From: Pectobacterium betavasculorum
GTDB taxonomy: Bacteria; Pseudomonadota; Gammaproteobacteria; Enterobacterales; Enterobacteriaceae
NCBI RefSeq assembly: GCF_000749845.1
Contig: NZ_JQHM01000003.1
Coordinates: 310,001-374,000 of the forward strand
Reading direction: 5' to 3'
Length of the DNA: 64,000 nt
Part shown: positions 35,797 through 45,816 of the stretch, one piece after another
How positions within the stretch are numbered: the first letter of the stretch is position 1
How the letters are laid out: every line of letters begins with the position of its first letter
The notes under the pieces: model-generated
The model's database searches: none
Told to the model about the DNA's origin: nothing
The model's input: the letters and a program-made list of their open reading frames with translations, nothing else
Translations under genes and position numbers: made by a program

Positions 35797-37005
35797 CTAA
35801 TCAATGATGGGGTGGTCAGGCTGGAGAGTACGTTTAGCCAGTTTCTTTTGAAGTATTATGACCATTACGGGAAATCCAGATGCGGCTAATGCACTTATAA
35901 CCAACAGCCTGTTTAGATTTTGCGTTGTTATTCCCTGATCAGGTAGTAATAAGGAAGACAAAAAGAATGCGAGAGTTGTTATCAGGAACATCATTGCTGT
36001 CTGTAGTGAAGAAAAACTGGCTCGTTGTTCATCCTCAGGATACTGGACAGCAACCGACGAAGCGGAAACAAGTCGGCTATATGAGGCTCCAAGAAATAAG
36101 CTTATAAATAGAACGGCATTATGATAGCCCATTGCCGGAATCAGCAAACTTGCTATAAAGAATAGCGTTGAAATTGTTGCCAACATCAGAGCAGATAAAT
36201 GCGATGTCAGAACACCTGTTATTTTTGTAGACAGATAACCTGCAATTCCCCCACTTAAGAACAATAAGGGTAATAGGTTTTGTTGTGCTCCCATATACTG
36301 CAACATTAATGGAGTCAAAATGGGAATAATGAGCATTGGACTAAATTGTACCAGTGCAGTACAAGAGGCGAAAAGTAAGGTTTGAGCATCAATAGATAGT
36401 TTGGCTTTCACGCCTGATTGAACCGTATCCTTGGGAATAATAAATACTATCAACGGTAAAGACAGCAGGCAAAGTGAACTGATTAACCACAGCGCAGTAT
36501 GCCAACCATAGTGTGTGCACAAAAATAATATAGCTGGCATTCCGACGATACTTACCATCGAAAATGATGCAATCACCGTTGCCAGTATTTTTCCTCGCAA
36601 GTTTGCTGGGGCACAATTTATCAAAATACTCGTACCCACACCCATTGTCGTACCACCAACCAATCCTGCGCAAAATCGTAGTACCAGAAGCGTGCCAAAA
36701 TGAGTAGTGAGTGTGGACAAAAATGTTAGTGCTCCCAGGAGCACCATATTCTTGATCAAGAATTGTTTTTTATTAAACAGGTCGATCCAATAAAAAGCAA
36801 CAATTCCAGAAAGGACAGCACCCAGTGTGTACATACCAGAGACATAACCAGAAAATGATACAGGAACCGAAAACTCGTCTGCCATAAAAGCAAAAACAGG
36901 CGTTAACGCCATGTACTCCAGCGCATTAGTGAACTGGATAAAAGCCATTACAATAGCTATCCGCATGAGGGCTTTATGATTAAACGTTTGTGTGACCAGT
37001 GGCAT
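35797..37005 (-). CDS. Major facilitator superfamily exporter
   Basis: 402 residues from ATG 37005, with about twelve membrane spans. The loop-2/3 region YWIDLFNKKQFLIKN and GLVGGTTMGVG in the fifth-span region resemble the DHA1-type drug or sugar exporters. The long frame begins nine bases earlier with TTG. The substrate is unknown. It is divergent from a LysR regulator across about 100 bases, a standard regulator-exporter layout. The region is more AT-rich than its surroundings, which fits acquired DNA. Confidence 0.82.
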   Translation of the reverse strand: MPLVTQTFNHKALMRIAIVMAFIQFTNALEYMALTPVFAFMADEFSVPVSFSGYVSGMYTLGAVLSGIVAFYWIDLFNKKQFLIKNMVLLGALTFLSTLTTHFGTLLVLRFCAGLVGGTTMGVGTSILINCAPANLRGKILATVIASFSMVSIVGMPAILFLCTHYGWHTALWLISSLCLLSLPLIVFIIPKDTVQSGVKAKLSIDAQTLLFASCTALVQFSPMLIIPILTPLMLQYMGAQQNLLPLLFLSGGIAGYLSTKITGVLTSHLSALMLATISTLFFIASLLIPAMGYHNAVLFISLFLGASYSRLVSASSVAVQYPEDEQRASFSSLQTAMMFLITTLAFFLSSLLLPDQGITTQNLNRLLVISALAASGFPVMVIILQKKLAKRTLQPDHPIID

Positions 37006-37108
37006 AGCAAGCAACCTGTGGATGAAAGATATCCGAGTTTAATCGATATCAATGGCGCGCATTACATGGTAAAAATGGTGCTCATTATTATCATATATGG
37101 GATAGTTG

Positions 37109-38026
37109 ATGCGTCCGGCTCTTGATTTTAATACCCTGAAAGTGTTCACGGCTGTGGTTGAAAGAGAAAGTTTTGTTGGGGCATCGAAAGTCCTTGAAAT
37201 GCCGGCATCAAATGTTAGTCGTTGTATTTCTCAGTTAGAAGAAAAATTGAATCTTCAGCTCATTGAGCGCAGCACTCGACATATGAAACTCACCCAAGCG
37301 GGGCACTTACTCTATACCCGAGCGAAGCCATTACTGGAGGCGCTTGAGCAAACTGAGACAGAATTAACGTTGCGGCAAATGCAACTCAAGGGCCCATTAC
37401 GTATCTGTATTCCCAATGAAATAGGTCCTGCATTGCTGGGTTCTGTTGTTGCCGATTTTGCCTGTCAGTACCCGGATCTGGAGATCAGCTGTGTCACAAA
37501 TTTGTCTGGTTTCGAATCCCTGCGGGATGATCTGGATTTAGCTATCATTATTACCCGTGGTCAGATGGATGACAGTGACTACATAGCCCGTCATCTGGTG
37601 ACTATTCCTTGCACCATTGTTGCAGCCCCCTCCGTTATTCAGCGTTATGGCACCCCTTCTCATATCCAGCAATTTGAAGAATTACCCTGTATTACAACGG
37701 TAAGTGCACTGAAAGGCGCTCCCTGGCAGTTTGTCAATACAAAGGGGGGATTCGAGATAATTAAGGTTAAAGGGCATTATCGGGTAAATAGCGGAGAGAT
37801 GGCAGGACGGGCTGCGGTATCAGGTGTCGGTTTTGCCATTCTATCGAAACAAGCCTGCCAACCCTACATTGACGATGGACGGTTAATCGAGGTTGAGTTT
37901 GAACAATCGGTAGCCCCATTACAATTGTTCGCAATTTATTCAGATCGGAGTTACTTGCCCGCCAAAACAAGATCGCTCATTGATTTCATACATCAGAAAT
38001 TGAGCAATATATCCTTAGCAACATAA
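37109..38026 (+). CDS. LysR-family regulator divergent from the exporter
   Basis: 305 residues from ATG 37109 (TTG at 37106 is an alternative). HTH at 5-62 (FNTLKVFTAVVERESFVGASKVLEMPASNVSRCISQLEEKL) with the effector domain after residue 88 (GPLRICIPNEIGPALLGSVV). It belongs to the large subgroup that senses quinones or xenobiotics in many enterobacteria. It very likely controls the divergent MFS gene. The intergenic DNA contains ATTATTATCATATAT, an AT-rich stretch suited to promoters, but I could not define an operator. Confidence 0.88.
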   Translation: MRPALDFNTLKVFTAVVERESFVGASKVLEMPASNVSRCISQLEEKLNLQLIERSTRHMKLTQAGHLLYTRAKPLLEALEQTETELTLRQMQLKGPLRICIPNEIGPALLGSVVADFACQYPDLEISCVTNLSGFESLRDDLDLAIIITRGQMDDSDYIARHLVTIPCTIVAAPSVIQRYGTPSHIQQFEELPCITTVSALKGAPWQFVNTKGGFEIIKVKGHYRVNSGEMAGRAAVSGVGFAILSKQACQPYIDDGRLIEVEFEQSVAPLQLFAIYSDRSYLPAKTRSLIDFIHQKLSNISLAT

Positions 38027-38149
38027 AGCAGCATTGAATCGCCACAGAGAGTACAGTTGTCACAATGAATCCCTACTTAACACAAAACGCCCGCTGTTCG
38101 CTCATTACGGCCTGTCAAATTTGATTGTGCTCTGTCCCGAAAATTGTTG

Positions 38150-38218
38150 TGCCTAATAGCGATAAACGCGTGTTCGTTGGCTTCCAGATCGCGCTGTGCT
38201 TGAGGTGTTAGCTTGGTT
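38150..38218 (-). pseudogene. Remnant of a ParE-type toxin N-terminus
   Basis: Directly after the ParD stop, the minus strand reads KTKLTPQAQRDLEA in another frame. This resembles the start of RelE/ParE toxins (TKLTPQAQRDLExIW). It then loses similarity, there is no start codon, and no full toxin follows. Confidence 0.55.
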
Positions 38219-38479
38219 TTATCGGGTGGCTATTCGCGTTCTGTTTCTGATTTTTCGCAAGAACTCATCTTTATCCCACTCCTGTGGTTCTCCGCTGTTT
38301 TTCCCTTCAGCGATTAAGTGGCGCAGCGTTTGTAGATCTGACTCTGCCTGTTTTTCCCGTAGCATTCTCAGCGCTTCCCGAATAACTTCACTTTGCGTGC
38401 GGTAATCGCCTGATTCCACCAGCGATGCCACGTAATGGCGAAGTTCATCGCCAAGGTCAATTGTCATGGTTCTGGCCAT
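38219..38479 (-). CDS. ParD-type antitoxin, orphan
   Basis: 86 residues. Ribbon-helix-helix DNA-binding N-terminus (TMTIDLGDELRHYVASLVESG) and the DYRTQSEVIREALRMLREKQ helix are standard for ParD/CopG antitoxins. The C-terminal part (LQTLRHLIAEGKNSGEPQEWDKDEFLRKIRNRTR) is the usual toxin-binding tail. It normally represses its own operon and neutralises ParE; here only a scrap of parE follows. Two adjacent ATG codons (38482 and 38479) are possible starts after GGAGG. Confidence 0.87.
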   Translation of the reverse strand: MARTMTIDLGDELRHYVASLVESGDYRTQSEVIREALRMLREKQAESDLQTLRHLIAEGKNSGEPQEWDKDEFLRKIRNRTRIATR

Positions 38480-38668
38480 CATGCCTCCGGTTCTCAGATG
38501 TAAGATTTATTCTTATCATAAGCGAGTAGCGTACTTAAAGATGAAATCGTCTCCTAGCGTCTAGTACAAGGAAAAAGGATTTCCGCACCGCGTACAAGCG
38601 GCGTTTGATGGGAAAGGGAGTCGGTTCGCAATAAGCGTTGTAAGACGAAAAATAGGAAGAGAAAGCGG

Positions 38669-38699
38669 TGGGCTGGTTTACCAGAGAAAAAAAGCCCAC
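38669..38699 (-). terminator. Possible terminator after hemW
   Basis: GTGGGCT (38669-38675) and AGCCCAC (38693-38699) are inverted copies 10 bases beyond the hemW stop. The minus strand has a T-run within the loop rather than after the stem, so the assignment is tentative. Confidence 0.45.
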
Positions 38700-38709
38700 T
38701 GAATTGTTG

Positions 38710-39849
38710 CTACTCTTCCGCCAAAAACAGCTCCAGCAGAGAGTTCAGAAACAGTTTACCGTGTTCGGTGATTTGCCAGTGGGTTGCGGTTTCCGTGAGG
38801 TAGCCTTGTGCCAACGCCTGATTCAACTGCGGGCGAATGCTGTGCTCTTCCAGACCGGTGTACGCCGTGAAATTCGCACGTGGGGCGGCTTCCAGCAGGC
38901 GAAAGCGGTTCATGAAAAACTCAAAAGGCCGATCGTCGTTGGCGACATCGTGCTGCTTATCCATATACGTGCCCTGCATATAGCCACGCGGATGGCGGAC
39001 TTTTACTGTGCGCAGGATGCGGCCATCGCTGAAAGTCAGCTTGCCGTGTGCCCCACAGCCAATCCCCAGATAGTCACCGAAGCGCCAGTAATTCAGATTG
39101 TGCTGGCACTGGTAGCCCGGTTTGGCATAGGCGGAGGTTTCATATTGCTCATAACCCGCTGCGCTCAGTAGCGCGTGACCCTGCTCGTAGATGTCCCACA
39201 GTGCATCATCGTCCGGCAGTGTAGGCGGGCGCGAGCTAAACAGGGTGTTGGGCTCGATGGTCAACTGATACCACGATAAATGCGGCGGGTTGAGCGCAAT
39301 GGCCTGACGCAGATCGTCCAGCGCTTCGTCTAGCGATTGATCCGGCAGGCCGTGCATCAGATCCAGATTAAAGCTGCGCAATTTCAGACCGGTCGCTAGC
39401 TGTGCCGCGCGTTTCGCCTCATCCGGGCCGTGAATACGCCCAAGACGCGTCAGCTTTTGCGGATCGAAACTCTGCACGCCGATGGAGATACGGTTAATCC
39501 CCGCGCGCTGATAACCGCTAAAACGGTCGGCTTCGACTGTTCCGGGATTGGCTTCCATCGTAATTTCAGCATCTGGCGTTAACGGGATTCGCGCCCGAAC
39601 ACCATCGAGCAGCGCCTGCATCGCTTCCGCGCTTAGCAGGCTAGGCGTTCCGCCGCCGATAAAAATCGAGTGCAGTGTGCGGCCCCCCGCCAGCGGCAAA
39701 TCGGCATCCAGATCCGCCAACAGATGATCGACATATTCCTGATGCGGCACATCGCCTTTCAACGCATGCGAGTTGAAGTCGCAATACGGGCATTTCTGTA
39801 CGCACCACGGAATATGAATGTACAGGCTGAGCGGGGGAAGCTTAAGCAT
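38710..39849 (-). CDS. hemW: Heme chaperone HemW, radical SAM protein
   Basis: 379 residues from ATG 39849, which matches the E. coli start ([14 protein letters not shown]); the 22 extra residues of the longer frame lie inside rdgB. The radical SAM cluster motif is C16-x3-C20-x2-C23 ([14 protein letters not shown]), and the HemN C-terminal domain is intact. HemW delivers haem to membrane respiratory proteins; it resembles but is not coproporphyrinogen oxidase HemN. The start overlaps the rdgB stop by 8 bases. Last gene of the yggS-hemW cluster. Confidence 0.95.
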   Translation of the reverse strand: MLKLPPLSLYIHIPWCVQKCPYCDFNSHALKGDVPHQEYVDHLLADLDADLPLAGGRTLHSIFIGGGTPSLLSAEAMQALLDGVRARIPLTPDAEITMEANPGTVEADRFSGYQRAGINRISIGVQSFDPQKLTRLGRIHGPDEAKRAAQLATGLKLRSFNLDLMHGLPDQSLDEALDDLRQAIALNPPHLSWYQLTIEPNTLFSSRPPTLPDDDALWDIYEQGHALLSAAGYEQYETSAYAKPGYQCQHNLNYWRFGDYLGIGCGAHGKLTFSDGRILRTVKVRHPRGYMQGTYMDKQHDVANDDRPFEFFMNRFRLLEAAPRANFTAYTGLEEHSIRPQLNQALAQGYLTETATHWQITEHGKLFLNSLLELFLAEE

Positions 39850-40435
39850 TGCGTAGCGTTTCCAACAGCAGGCGTAGTGCCTGACCACGATGGGACTGCG
39901 CGTTCTTCTCTTCACGCGTTAATTCTGCCGCCGTTTTACCCAGCTCAGGGACGAAGAAGATAGGATCATAACCAAAGCCACCGCTGCCAGAGGCTTGGTG
40001 TGTCAGCACACCCTGCCAACTGCCGTGGCAGACAATCGGTGTCGGGTCTTCAGCATGGCGCAGATACACCAGCACGCAATGGAAGCTGGAGCGGCGTTGT
40101 TCATCCGGTACATCTTTTACTGTTAGCAGTAGCTTATCCAGATTTTGCTGGTCGCTGGCCTCTGCGCCCGCGTAGCGTGCCGAGTAAATGCCTGGTGCGC
40201 CGCCCAGCGCATCGACAGCCAGCCCTGAGTCATCGGCAATGGCCGGTAACCCGGTGATTTGCGCCGCATGACGTGCTTTCAGGATGGCATTTTCGATGAA
40301 GGTCAGGCCCGTTTCTTCGGCAGAATCCACGCCCAGCTCGGTTTGAGCCACAATATCCAGACCGAAATCGGCCAGCAAGCTGGCGAGCTCGCGCACTTTA
40401 CCGGGGTTTCCGGTAGCCAAAACCACTTTTTGCAT
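39842..40435 (-). CDS. rdgB: dITP/XTP pyrophosphatase
   Basis: 197 residues, the same length as E. coli RdgB. It hydrolyses dITP, ITP and XTP to keep deaminated purines out of DNA and RNA. The starting strand [18 protein letters not shown], the [25 protein letters not shown] motif and [20 protein letters not shown] are all intact. It begins 18 bases after the yggU gene ends and runs into hemW. Confidence 0.96.
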   Translation of the reverse strand: MQKVVLATGNPGKVRELASLLADFGLDIVAQTELGVDSAEETGLTFIENAILKARHAAQITGLPAIADDSGLAVDALGGAPGIYSARYAGAEASDQQNLDKLLLTVKDVPDEQRRSSFHCVLVYLRHAEDPTPIVCHGSWQGVLTHQASGSGGFGYDPIFFVPELGKTAAELTREEKNAQSHRGQALRLLLETLRNA

Positions 40436-40452
40436 CGTCTTGTCCTGCGTAT

Positions 40453-40755
40453 TTATTCAATGAATTCCGCGACGTCAGCCGGGATGTGCTGCGGATGGGT
40501 AATTCTAATCTGTTTATGGCGCCCGAGTTCTCCTTTTTCAATCACAACCAGACTCTTGGCGACTTTAAACTGTTTGGCGAGGAATTTGGTTAGATGGGCA
40601 TTGGCTTGCCCATCAACCGGTGGAGCGGTGATGGCGACTTTCAATTCGTCGCCATGCAAACCCACGATCTGATCGCGGCTGGCTTTCGGCTGAATATAGA
40701 GCCGAATCACCAGTGCATCGCCGTGGCGGGTAATTGCACTCACAGCAGGAACCAC
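40453..40755 (-). CDS. yggU: DUF167 protein YggU
   Basis: 100 residues of the UPF0235/DUF167 family ([40 protein letters not shown]). The family is small, single-domain and widely conserved, with no agreed function. Its start overlaps the yggT end by 16 bases and rdgB follows, the order seen in E. coli. Confidence 0.92.
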   Translation of the reverse strand: MVPAVSAITRHGDALVIRLYIQPKASRDQIVGLHGDELKVAITAPPVDGQANAHLTKFLAKQFKVAKSLVVIEKGELGRHKQIRITHPQHIPADVAEFIE

Positions 40756-41294
40756 AGCCCCGGAAACAGGTCCATGCCCAGATAGTTGAGCATATACAGA
40801 ATCAGAATGACGGCCATGGCAGAGAAATCAATGCCGCCCATAACAGGAATAATGCGGCGGAGCGGTGCCATTAGCGGCTCGGTCAACTGATGCAGCAGAT
40901 ACTCAATGGGGCTACGACCCTGGCTGACCCAGCTCATGATGGAACGGATAATGATGACCCAGAAGACCAGATAGCCAGCGGATTTAATCAGCGAAATGAG
41001 CCCGACCAGCAGGTTCATCGGGCTAAGGGAAATCGCGCCAACCTGAATCAACAGCAGTAACGGATATTTGATCGTCGTAAGGATAAAGGCCAGCAGCAAT
41101 GAGGCGCTGTCAATCGGCCCCAGCGACGGCAGAATCCGGCGCAACGGCCCGACAATTGGCTGGGTGATTTTGACGACAAACTGCGACAGTGGATTATAGA
41201 AATCACTGCGTGACCACTGCATCCAAATGCGTAGCAGCAGGACCATTACATAAAGGTCGACCAGCGTTTTGACCAGAAAAGTCAGGGTGAGCAT
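40740..41294 (-). CDS. yggT: YggT-family inner-membrane protein
   Basis: 184 residues made of two similar halves, each with two membrane spans and the motif [23 protein letters not shown] or [18 protein letters not shown]. This internal repeat is typical of enterobacterial YggT. Proposed roles include osmotic and ion homeostasis, not proven. It lies between proC and yggU. Confidence 0.93.
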   Translation of the reverse strand: MLTLTFLVKTLVDLYVMVLLLRIWMQWSRSDFYNPLSQFVVKITQPIVGPLRRILPSLGPIDSASLLLAFILTTIKYPLLLLIQVGAISLSPMNLLVGLISLIKSAGYLVFWVIIIRSIMSWVSQGRSPIEYLLHQLTEPLMAPLRRIIPVMGGIDFSAMAVILILYMLNYLGMDLFPGLWFLL

Positions 41295-41344
41295 AAGTAC
41301 GTCTTTTCCTTAATAAGATAAAGAATCGGGGATGCCGCTTTTGA

Positions 41345-42172
41345 TTAAAAAAGCGTTTCCATTTCCTGTGCGCGAGCAATTGCCGCCTGCATGGCCTCGG
41401 CCACGGTTTGCGTCAAGTGCTGTTCATTAAACACTCGCAGGGCTTCTGCCGTGGTGCCGCCCTTGGAGGTGACATTTTCTCGCAGCGCCGACAGTGGTGT
41501 ATCGGGATTGGCTTCAACCAGCGCGGCAGCGCCCGAGGCGGCCTGTTGCACCAGCAGGCGAGCGGTTTCCTGATCGAACCCTTGGCGAATGGCTTCCTGC
41601 TGCATCGCTTCCATAAACAGGAAGAAATAGGCCGGTGCGCTTCCCGCTGCGGCGATCACGCTATTAATACCTTGCTCACTATCCACCCAGCAAATTTTAC
41701 CGACGCTTTGCATCAGCTGTGCGGTGAAGTCTTTATCGGCCTGACTGACGGACGCGGAGGCATACATTCCGCTCATCCCTTTTCCGACCAGAGACGGTGT
41801 ATTGGGCATAATGCGCACGATATTTAGCGGCTCACCCAGCAGCGCCTGAAAACGGGCGATGTTGATTCCCGCTGCAATCGAGAGCACTAGCTTACCCGCG
41901 AAATTGACCTGTTGATGTAACGGTTCACAAACTGTCGCCATCATTTGCGGTTTGACGGCCAGAACAATGACGTCTGCTTCCTGAGCGCAGCGTGCATTAT
42001 CTGCGCTGCTGATGACGCCATATTGTGCAGCCAGCGCATCGCGGTTTTTACCAGAAGGCGCGCAAACGCTGATGTGTTGAGCGGGATAACCGCCGTTGAC
42101 CAACCCGGCGATAATGGCCTGCGCCATATTTCCGGCACCAATAAACGCTATTTTACGTTGTTGCATCTGCAT
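41345..42172 (-). CDS. proC: Pyrroline-5-carboxylate reductase
   Basis: 275 residues. It makes proline from pyrroline-5-carboxylate using NAD(P)H. The N-terminal Rossmann motif is IAFIGAGNMAQAII; the C-terminal signature is NVTSKGGTTAEALRVF, with the catalytic region GSAPAYFFLFMEAM. An ATG six bases downstream (42166) is an equally possible start. In E. coli proC is elsewhere, but placing it between yggS and yggT is common in Yersinia and soft-rot bacteria. Confidence 0.94.
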   Translation of the reverse strand: MQMQQRKIAFIGAGNMAQAIIAGLVNGGYPAQHISVCAPSGKNRDALAAQYGVISSADNARCAQEADVIVLAVKPQMMATVCEPLHQQVNFAGKLVLSIAAGINIARFQALLGEPLNIVRIMPNTPSLVGKGMSGMYASASVSQADKDFTAQLMQSVGKICWVDSEQGINSVIAAAGSAPAYFFLFMEAMQQEAIRQGFDQETARLLVQQAASGAAALVEANPDTPLSALRENVTSKGGTTAEALRVFNEQHLTQTVAEAMQAAIARAQEMETLF

Positions 42173-42263
42173 TATCGCTGATCACCTGTTCCGTTTGTAT
42201 TCTGTCTAAAGATGACGTGCTGTTCAGGGCGTGCCTGCTGTTTATGCGCTCTTGACTGACTGC

Positions 42264-42977
42264 TTATGCTTTTGGGGATGAATAGTCTCGCGCGCCAAAG
42301 ACTGCCGTACCGATGCGCACCAGCGTGCTGCCTGCGGTAATCGCCGCACGCATGTCATCCGTCATCCCCATAGAGAGTGTATCAATATGCGGATAATTTA
42401 CTGACAATGTTTGGAACAGTGCTGTCATTTGTTTAAACACAGCAAGCTGCCGCTCGTGATCGGTTTCCGGTGCCGGAATAGCCATTAACCCGCGCAGGCG
42501 CAGGTTAGGCAAGGCGGCGACGCTGGCGGCGAGTTCCGTAAGTTCATCCACCATAATGCCGGATTTACTCTGTTCGTTGCTGATATTAATCTGCAACAGA
42601 ACATTTAATGGCGGCAACGTGACCGGGCGTTGTTCACTCAGACGCTGCGCGATACGCAGGCGATCCACGGTGTGAAACCAGTCAAAATTCTCAGCCACCA
42701 GTCGACTTTTATTGGACTGTAATGGGCCGATAAAGTGCCATTCCAACGGCGTGTCCGATTGGTTTTCCTGGAAATAATGAATCTTCTCCACGCCTTCCTG
42801 GACATAATTTTCGCCGAACGCACGCTGACCTGCCGCGATAGCTTCTTCGATCGCGCTCACAGGTTTGGTTTTACTGACTGCAAGTAGCGTAATTTCTTCT
42901 GGTGCCCGTGCGCATTGCTGCGCGGTGGCTGCGATTTGCTGCCGGATGTCCTGTAGATTCTGCTGGATTGTCGTCAT
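42264..42977 (-). CDS. yggS: PLP homeostasis protein YggS
   Basis: 237 residues of the YggS/PROSC family, a racemase-like barrel without racemase activity. The PLP lysine is K36 in LLAVSKTKP. Conserved GENYVQE, WHFIGPLQSNK and LSMGMTDDMRAAI are present. It regulates free PLP and affects amino-acid metabolism. It is divergent from pilT with only 21 bases between start codons, and first in the yggS-proC-yggT-yggU-rdgB-hemW cluster. Confidence 0.95.
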   Translation of the reverse strand: MTTIQQNLQDIRQQIAATAQQCARAPEEITLLAVSKTKPVSAIEEAIAAGQRAFGENYVQEGVEKIHYFQENQSDTPLEWHFIGPLQSNKSRLVAENFDWFHTVDRLRIAQRLSEQRPVTLPPLNVLLQINISNEQSKSGIMVDELTELAASVAALPNLRLRGLMAIPAPETDHERQLAVFKQMTALFQTLSVNYPHIDTLSMGMTDDMRAAITAGSTLVRIGTAVFGARDYSSPKA

Positions 42978-42998
42978 GGTTATTCAGGAGGTTAATCT

Positions 42999-44015
42999 AT
43001 GGAATTGGATGAATGGGTGGTGCGTAGTGTAAAACATAATGCCTCGGATCTGCACCTTTGTAGCGGGCATCCACCAGTGTTACGTGTGGATGGGCGGCTA
43101 CAGCCTGAAAATACCTTACCATGTTTAACGCCGAAGCAGGTGGCACAATGGTGCGATGCCTGGCTAGAACCGACTCAGCAAGAGCAGCTACGGCTGGTAG
43201 GGCAGGTAGACGGCGCGTTAATGTTGCCAGGCGGCCAGCGCCTGCGGGTAAATGTGTTTCGCCAGCGAGAGGGGTTGTCTGCGGCTTTACGCATTATCCC
43301 GTCCGTTCAGCCTTCATTGGATGAATTACATGCTCCACCCGTGCTCTCGACGCTACTGGAGAAACCGAACGGGCTGATCTTGATTACCGGCGCGACGGGC
43401 AGCGGTAAATCCACGACGCTGGCGGCGATGGTCGGGGCGTTAAACGACAGCAGCGATCGCCACGTGATTACGCTGGAGGATCCGATCGAGTTTATTCATG
43501 TCAGCCGACGTTGCCTGATTCAACAGCGGGAGATCGGTGCGCACAGTGCTTCTTTTGCGCAGGCGCTACGGGCGGCATTGCGGGAAGATCCTGATGTCAT
43601 TCTGCTGGGGGAATTGCGCGATACGGAGACGATTCGGCTGGCGCTGACAGCAGCGGAAACGGGCCACTTGGTGCTATCAACGCTACATACGCGCAGTGCA
43701 TCACAGGCGGTCGACCGTTTGATTGATGTCTTTCCCGGAGAAGAGAAAGCCTATGTTCGCAGTCAGTTAGCAACCTGTTTGCAGGCGGTGGCAACGCAAA
43801 AGCTATTGCCCGCAGCGCAAGGTGGTCGCATCGCACTTTATGAAGTGCTGACCGCCACAGCGGCAGTCAGCAACCTGATTCGTGAGGGAAAAACGCACCA
43901 GCTTCCTGGCCTGATTCAAACCGGAGCCGGTGCGGGGATGCAAACGTTCGAACAAAGCTACCAGCAGCGCTGTCGGGATAGGCTTATTTCACACAGTTGC
44001 GCCCTTGCCGTTTAG
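42999..44015 (+). CDS. pilT: Type IV pilus retraction ATPase PilT/YggR
   Basis: 338 residues of the PilT/VirB11 family. Walker A GATGSGKS at 131-138, Asp box ITLEDPIEFIH, Walker B region DPDVILLGELRDTETI and the His box HLVLSTLHTRSA are all intact. The C-terminal SNLIREGKTHQLPGLIQTG corresponds to the PilT retraction motif. In E. coli this position is yggR. No other pilus gene is in the window. Its last 32 bases overlap the end of the convergent cyclase gene. Confidence 0.93.
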   Translation: MELDEWVVRSVKHNASDLHLCSGHPPVLRVDGRLQPENTLPCLTPKQVAQWCDAWLEPTQQEQLRLVGQVDGALMLPGGQRLRVNVFRQREGLSAALRIIPSVQPSLDELHAPPVLSTLLEKPNGLILITGATGSGKSTTLAAMVGALNDSSDRHVITLEDPIEFIHVSRRCLIQQREIGAHSASFAQALRAALREDPDVILLGELRDTETIRLALTAAETGHLVLSTLHTRSASQAVDRLIDVFPGEEKAYVRSQLATCLQAVATQKLLPAAQGGRIALYEVLTATAAVSNLIREGKTHQLPGLIQTGAGAGMQTFEQSYQQRCRDRLISHSCALAV

Positions 44016-45816
44016 CTGCGTAGAGATTTTCATCGGCTAACTGAATCCAGTCTTCAACGGAAGCAAGATCGGAACGGTAAGCCGCGATCCCTGCACTGAT
44101 CGTGAAATGCAGATTCTGGCGATCGTATTCCAGCGTATGTTGCTCAATCGCTTTACGAATACGCTCGATAGCCATGACGGCGGTTTGATAAGGGACATCT
44201 TTTAGCAGGATGATGAATTCCTCTCCCCCAATACGGGCGACCAGATCTTCCTGACGTAATGACATACGCATCAGCATCGCCAGCTCTTTGAGAACGGCAT
44301 CGCCAGCCAGATGGCCGAATTGGTCATTAATGCTTTTGAATAAATCGATATCGATAATCGCCAGACAGCTTTTATCTGCGTGCGGGCTTTGCTGCCTGAG
44401 TTGGAAAAACGCGCGGGCTTGCTCGAAGAAACTGCTGCGATTCGGCAGTCCAGTGAGAAAATCATGGCCTGCGTTAAAGCGGAGAGACGCTTCTATCTGC
44501 GTGCGTTCATCCTCAAGTGAACGTGCGTGAATAATGATACCGAGTGTTTTTACCAGCGGTGCCAGTAGCTCGATCATTGTTTGATCGTAACCTTCCTGAC
44601 GGTTGGCTAGTGCGATCATCCCGATTGCTTTGCCGTTGTGGGTGATAGGAATGCCGAGCAGGGAATACAGCGCAGGATGTATGGGGGGAAGATCCCGACC
44701 AGCCTTTTGCCTCAATAGATTATTGGTGCACACCACCGTGTTGTGAGTCACTACATGGCCAAACAGGTTATCAAGTTTACGCAGCCTCAGGCCGCCGTGA
44801 GTTCTGCGCTGGTGTCTGTACCAGATTAGGGTTTCTTCATCCCAGGCAAGGTTGGAAATCGCAGGAAGATAGAGCGACTGGCCGTCTTCATCTTCCTGCA
44901 ACGTGGCGATAAAACCGAAGTTGCTGTTGGTCACGTCAAGCAATCGTTCAAAGACTTTATCGCAGGCTGAAGGCAGATTATGGTCGAGCAGAAAGCTGTC
45001 ATGAACGGATAGCAGGATATCGAGAATGATGCCTTGCTGATGGGCTTTCTTTTCGGTTTCGACATTTTGTGTGATGTTGTGGGCATATTTAATGATTTTT
45101 CTCACATTCCCTTCACTATCCATGACCGGACTGTAAGTTGCCTGTATCCAGAATGAATGGTTTCCTTTACCCAGTCGGTGGAAGCGCCCGCTGACAGGGT
45201 GGCCGCGATGCAAGGTTTCCCAAAATGTTTGATAGTCGGCCTGTTCGGTATAAATGGGATCGCAGAGTGATTTGTGATGCAGACCGAGAATTTCCTTTGC
45301 TTCATAGCCTGTCAGTATCAGGTAGTGTTTATTAACGTGGGTGATATAGCCGTCTTTATCAAATTCGATCACGCCTTGCGCATTTTCAATCGCATCCAGC
45401 TGTGCCCGATGTTCCGACATCAGACGCTTTTCCTGAGTAATATCAAGCGCCAGTTTTATTACACCAATTCGACGACCGGAATGATCAATAATGGGCGTAT
45501 AAGCGGCGTGGAGCCAAATGATGTCTCCTTTTTGGGTTTTTCGTTGAAATTCCCCCGCATTAATATTTCCTTTGATGACATCGTGCCAGAAATGATCATG
45601 TTTTTGACGTTGTGCTTCTGGCAGAAAAAGTGTGTGACTTTTCTGAATAATGTCTTCTTTTTTATAGCCCAGCATTTTGCAAAAAAGAGGATTGGCTTCA
45701 ATTAGCTTCCCTGCCAGGTCGAATTCGGCGATGGCATAGACGGAATCGAGCGCGTGTAGTTTGGCTTCATTGTCAAACCTGGTAATCAAATCAACATCAA
45801 CTGACTGATTATTCAT
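43984..45816 (-). CDS. Diguanylate cyclase with PAS-PAS-GAF sensor
   Basis: 610 residues, no membrane span, so cytoplasmic. Two PAS domains with PAC extensions (about 20-130 and 140-255; KTQKGDIIWLHAAYTPI and KGNHSFWIQATYSPV), a GAF domain (about 275-425) and a C-terminal GGDEF domain. The active site is GGEEF at 530-534 and the product-inhibition site RxxD is RQED at 521-524, exactly five residues upstream, so it should make c-di-GMP with feedback control. The PAS form matches aerotaxis-like or haem/flavin sensors, but the ligand is unknown. It overlaps the 3' end of pilT on the other strand. Confidence 0.93.
   Translation of the reverse strand: MNNQSVDVDLITRFDNEAKLHALDSVYAIAEFDLAGKLIEANPLFCKMLGYKKEDIIQKSHTLFLPEAQRQKHDHFWHDVIKGNINAGEFQRKTQKGDIIWLHAAYTPIIDHSGRRIGVIKLALDITQEKRLMSEHRAQLDAIENAQGVIEFDKDGYITHVNKHYLILTGYEAKEILGLHHKSLCDPIYTEQADYQTFWETLHRGHPVSGRFHRLGKGNHSFWIQATYSPVMDSEGNVRKIIKYAHNITQNVETEKKAHQQGIILDILLSVHDSFLLDHNLPSACDKVFERLLDVTNSNFGFIATLQEDEDGQSLYLPAISNLAWDEETLIWYRHQRRTHGGLRLRKLDNLFGHVVTHNTVVCTNNLLRQKAGRDLPPIHPALYSLLGIPITHNGKAIGMIALANRQEGYDQTMIELLAPLVKTLGIIIHARSLEDERTQIEASLRFNAGHDFLTGLPNRSSFFEQARAFFQLRQQSPHADKSCLAIIDIDLFKSINDQFGHLAGDAVLKELAMLMRMSLRQEDLVARIGGEEFIILLKDVPYQTAVMAIERIRKAIEQHTLEYDRQNLHFTISAGIAAYRSDLASVEDWIQLADENLYAAKRQGRNCVK

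Noticed and set aside
38668-39171. 167-codon plus-strand frame opposite hemW
   Set aside because: It is the complement of the well-supported hemW coding sequence.
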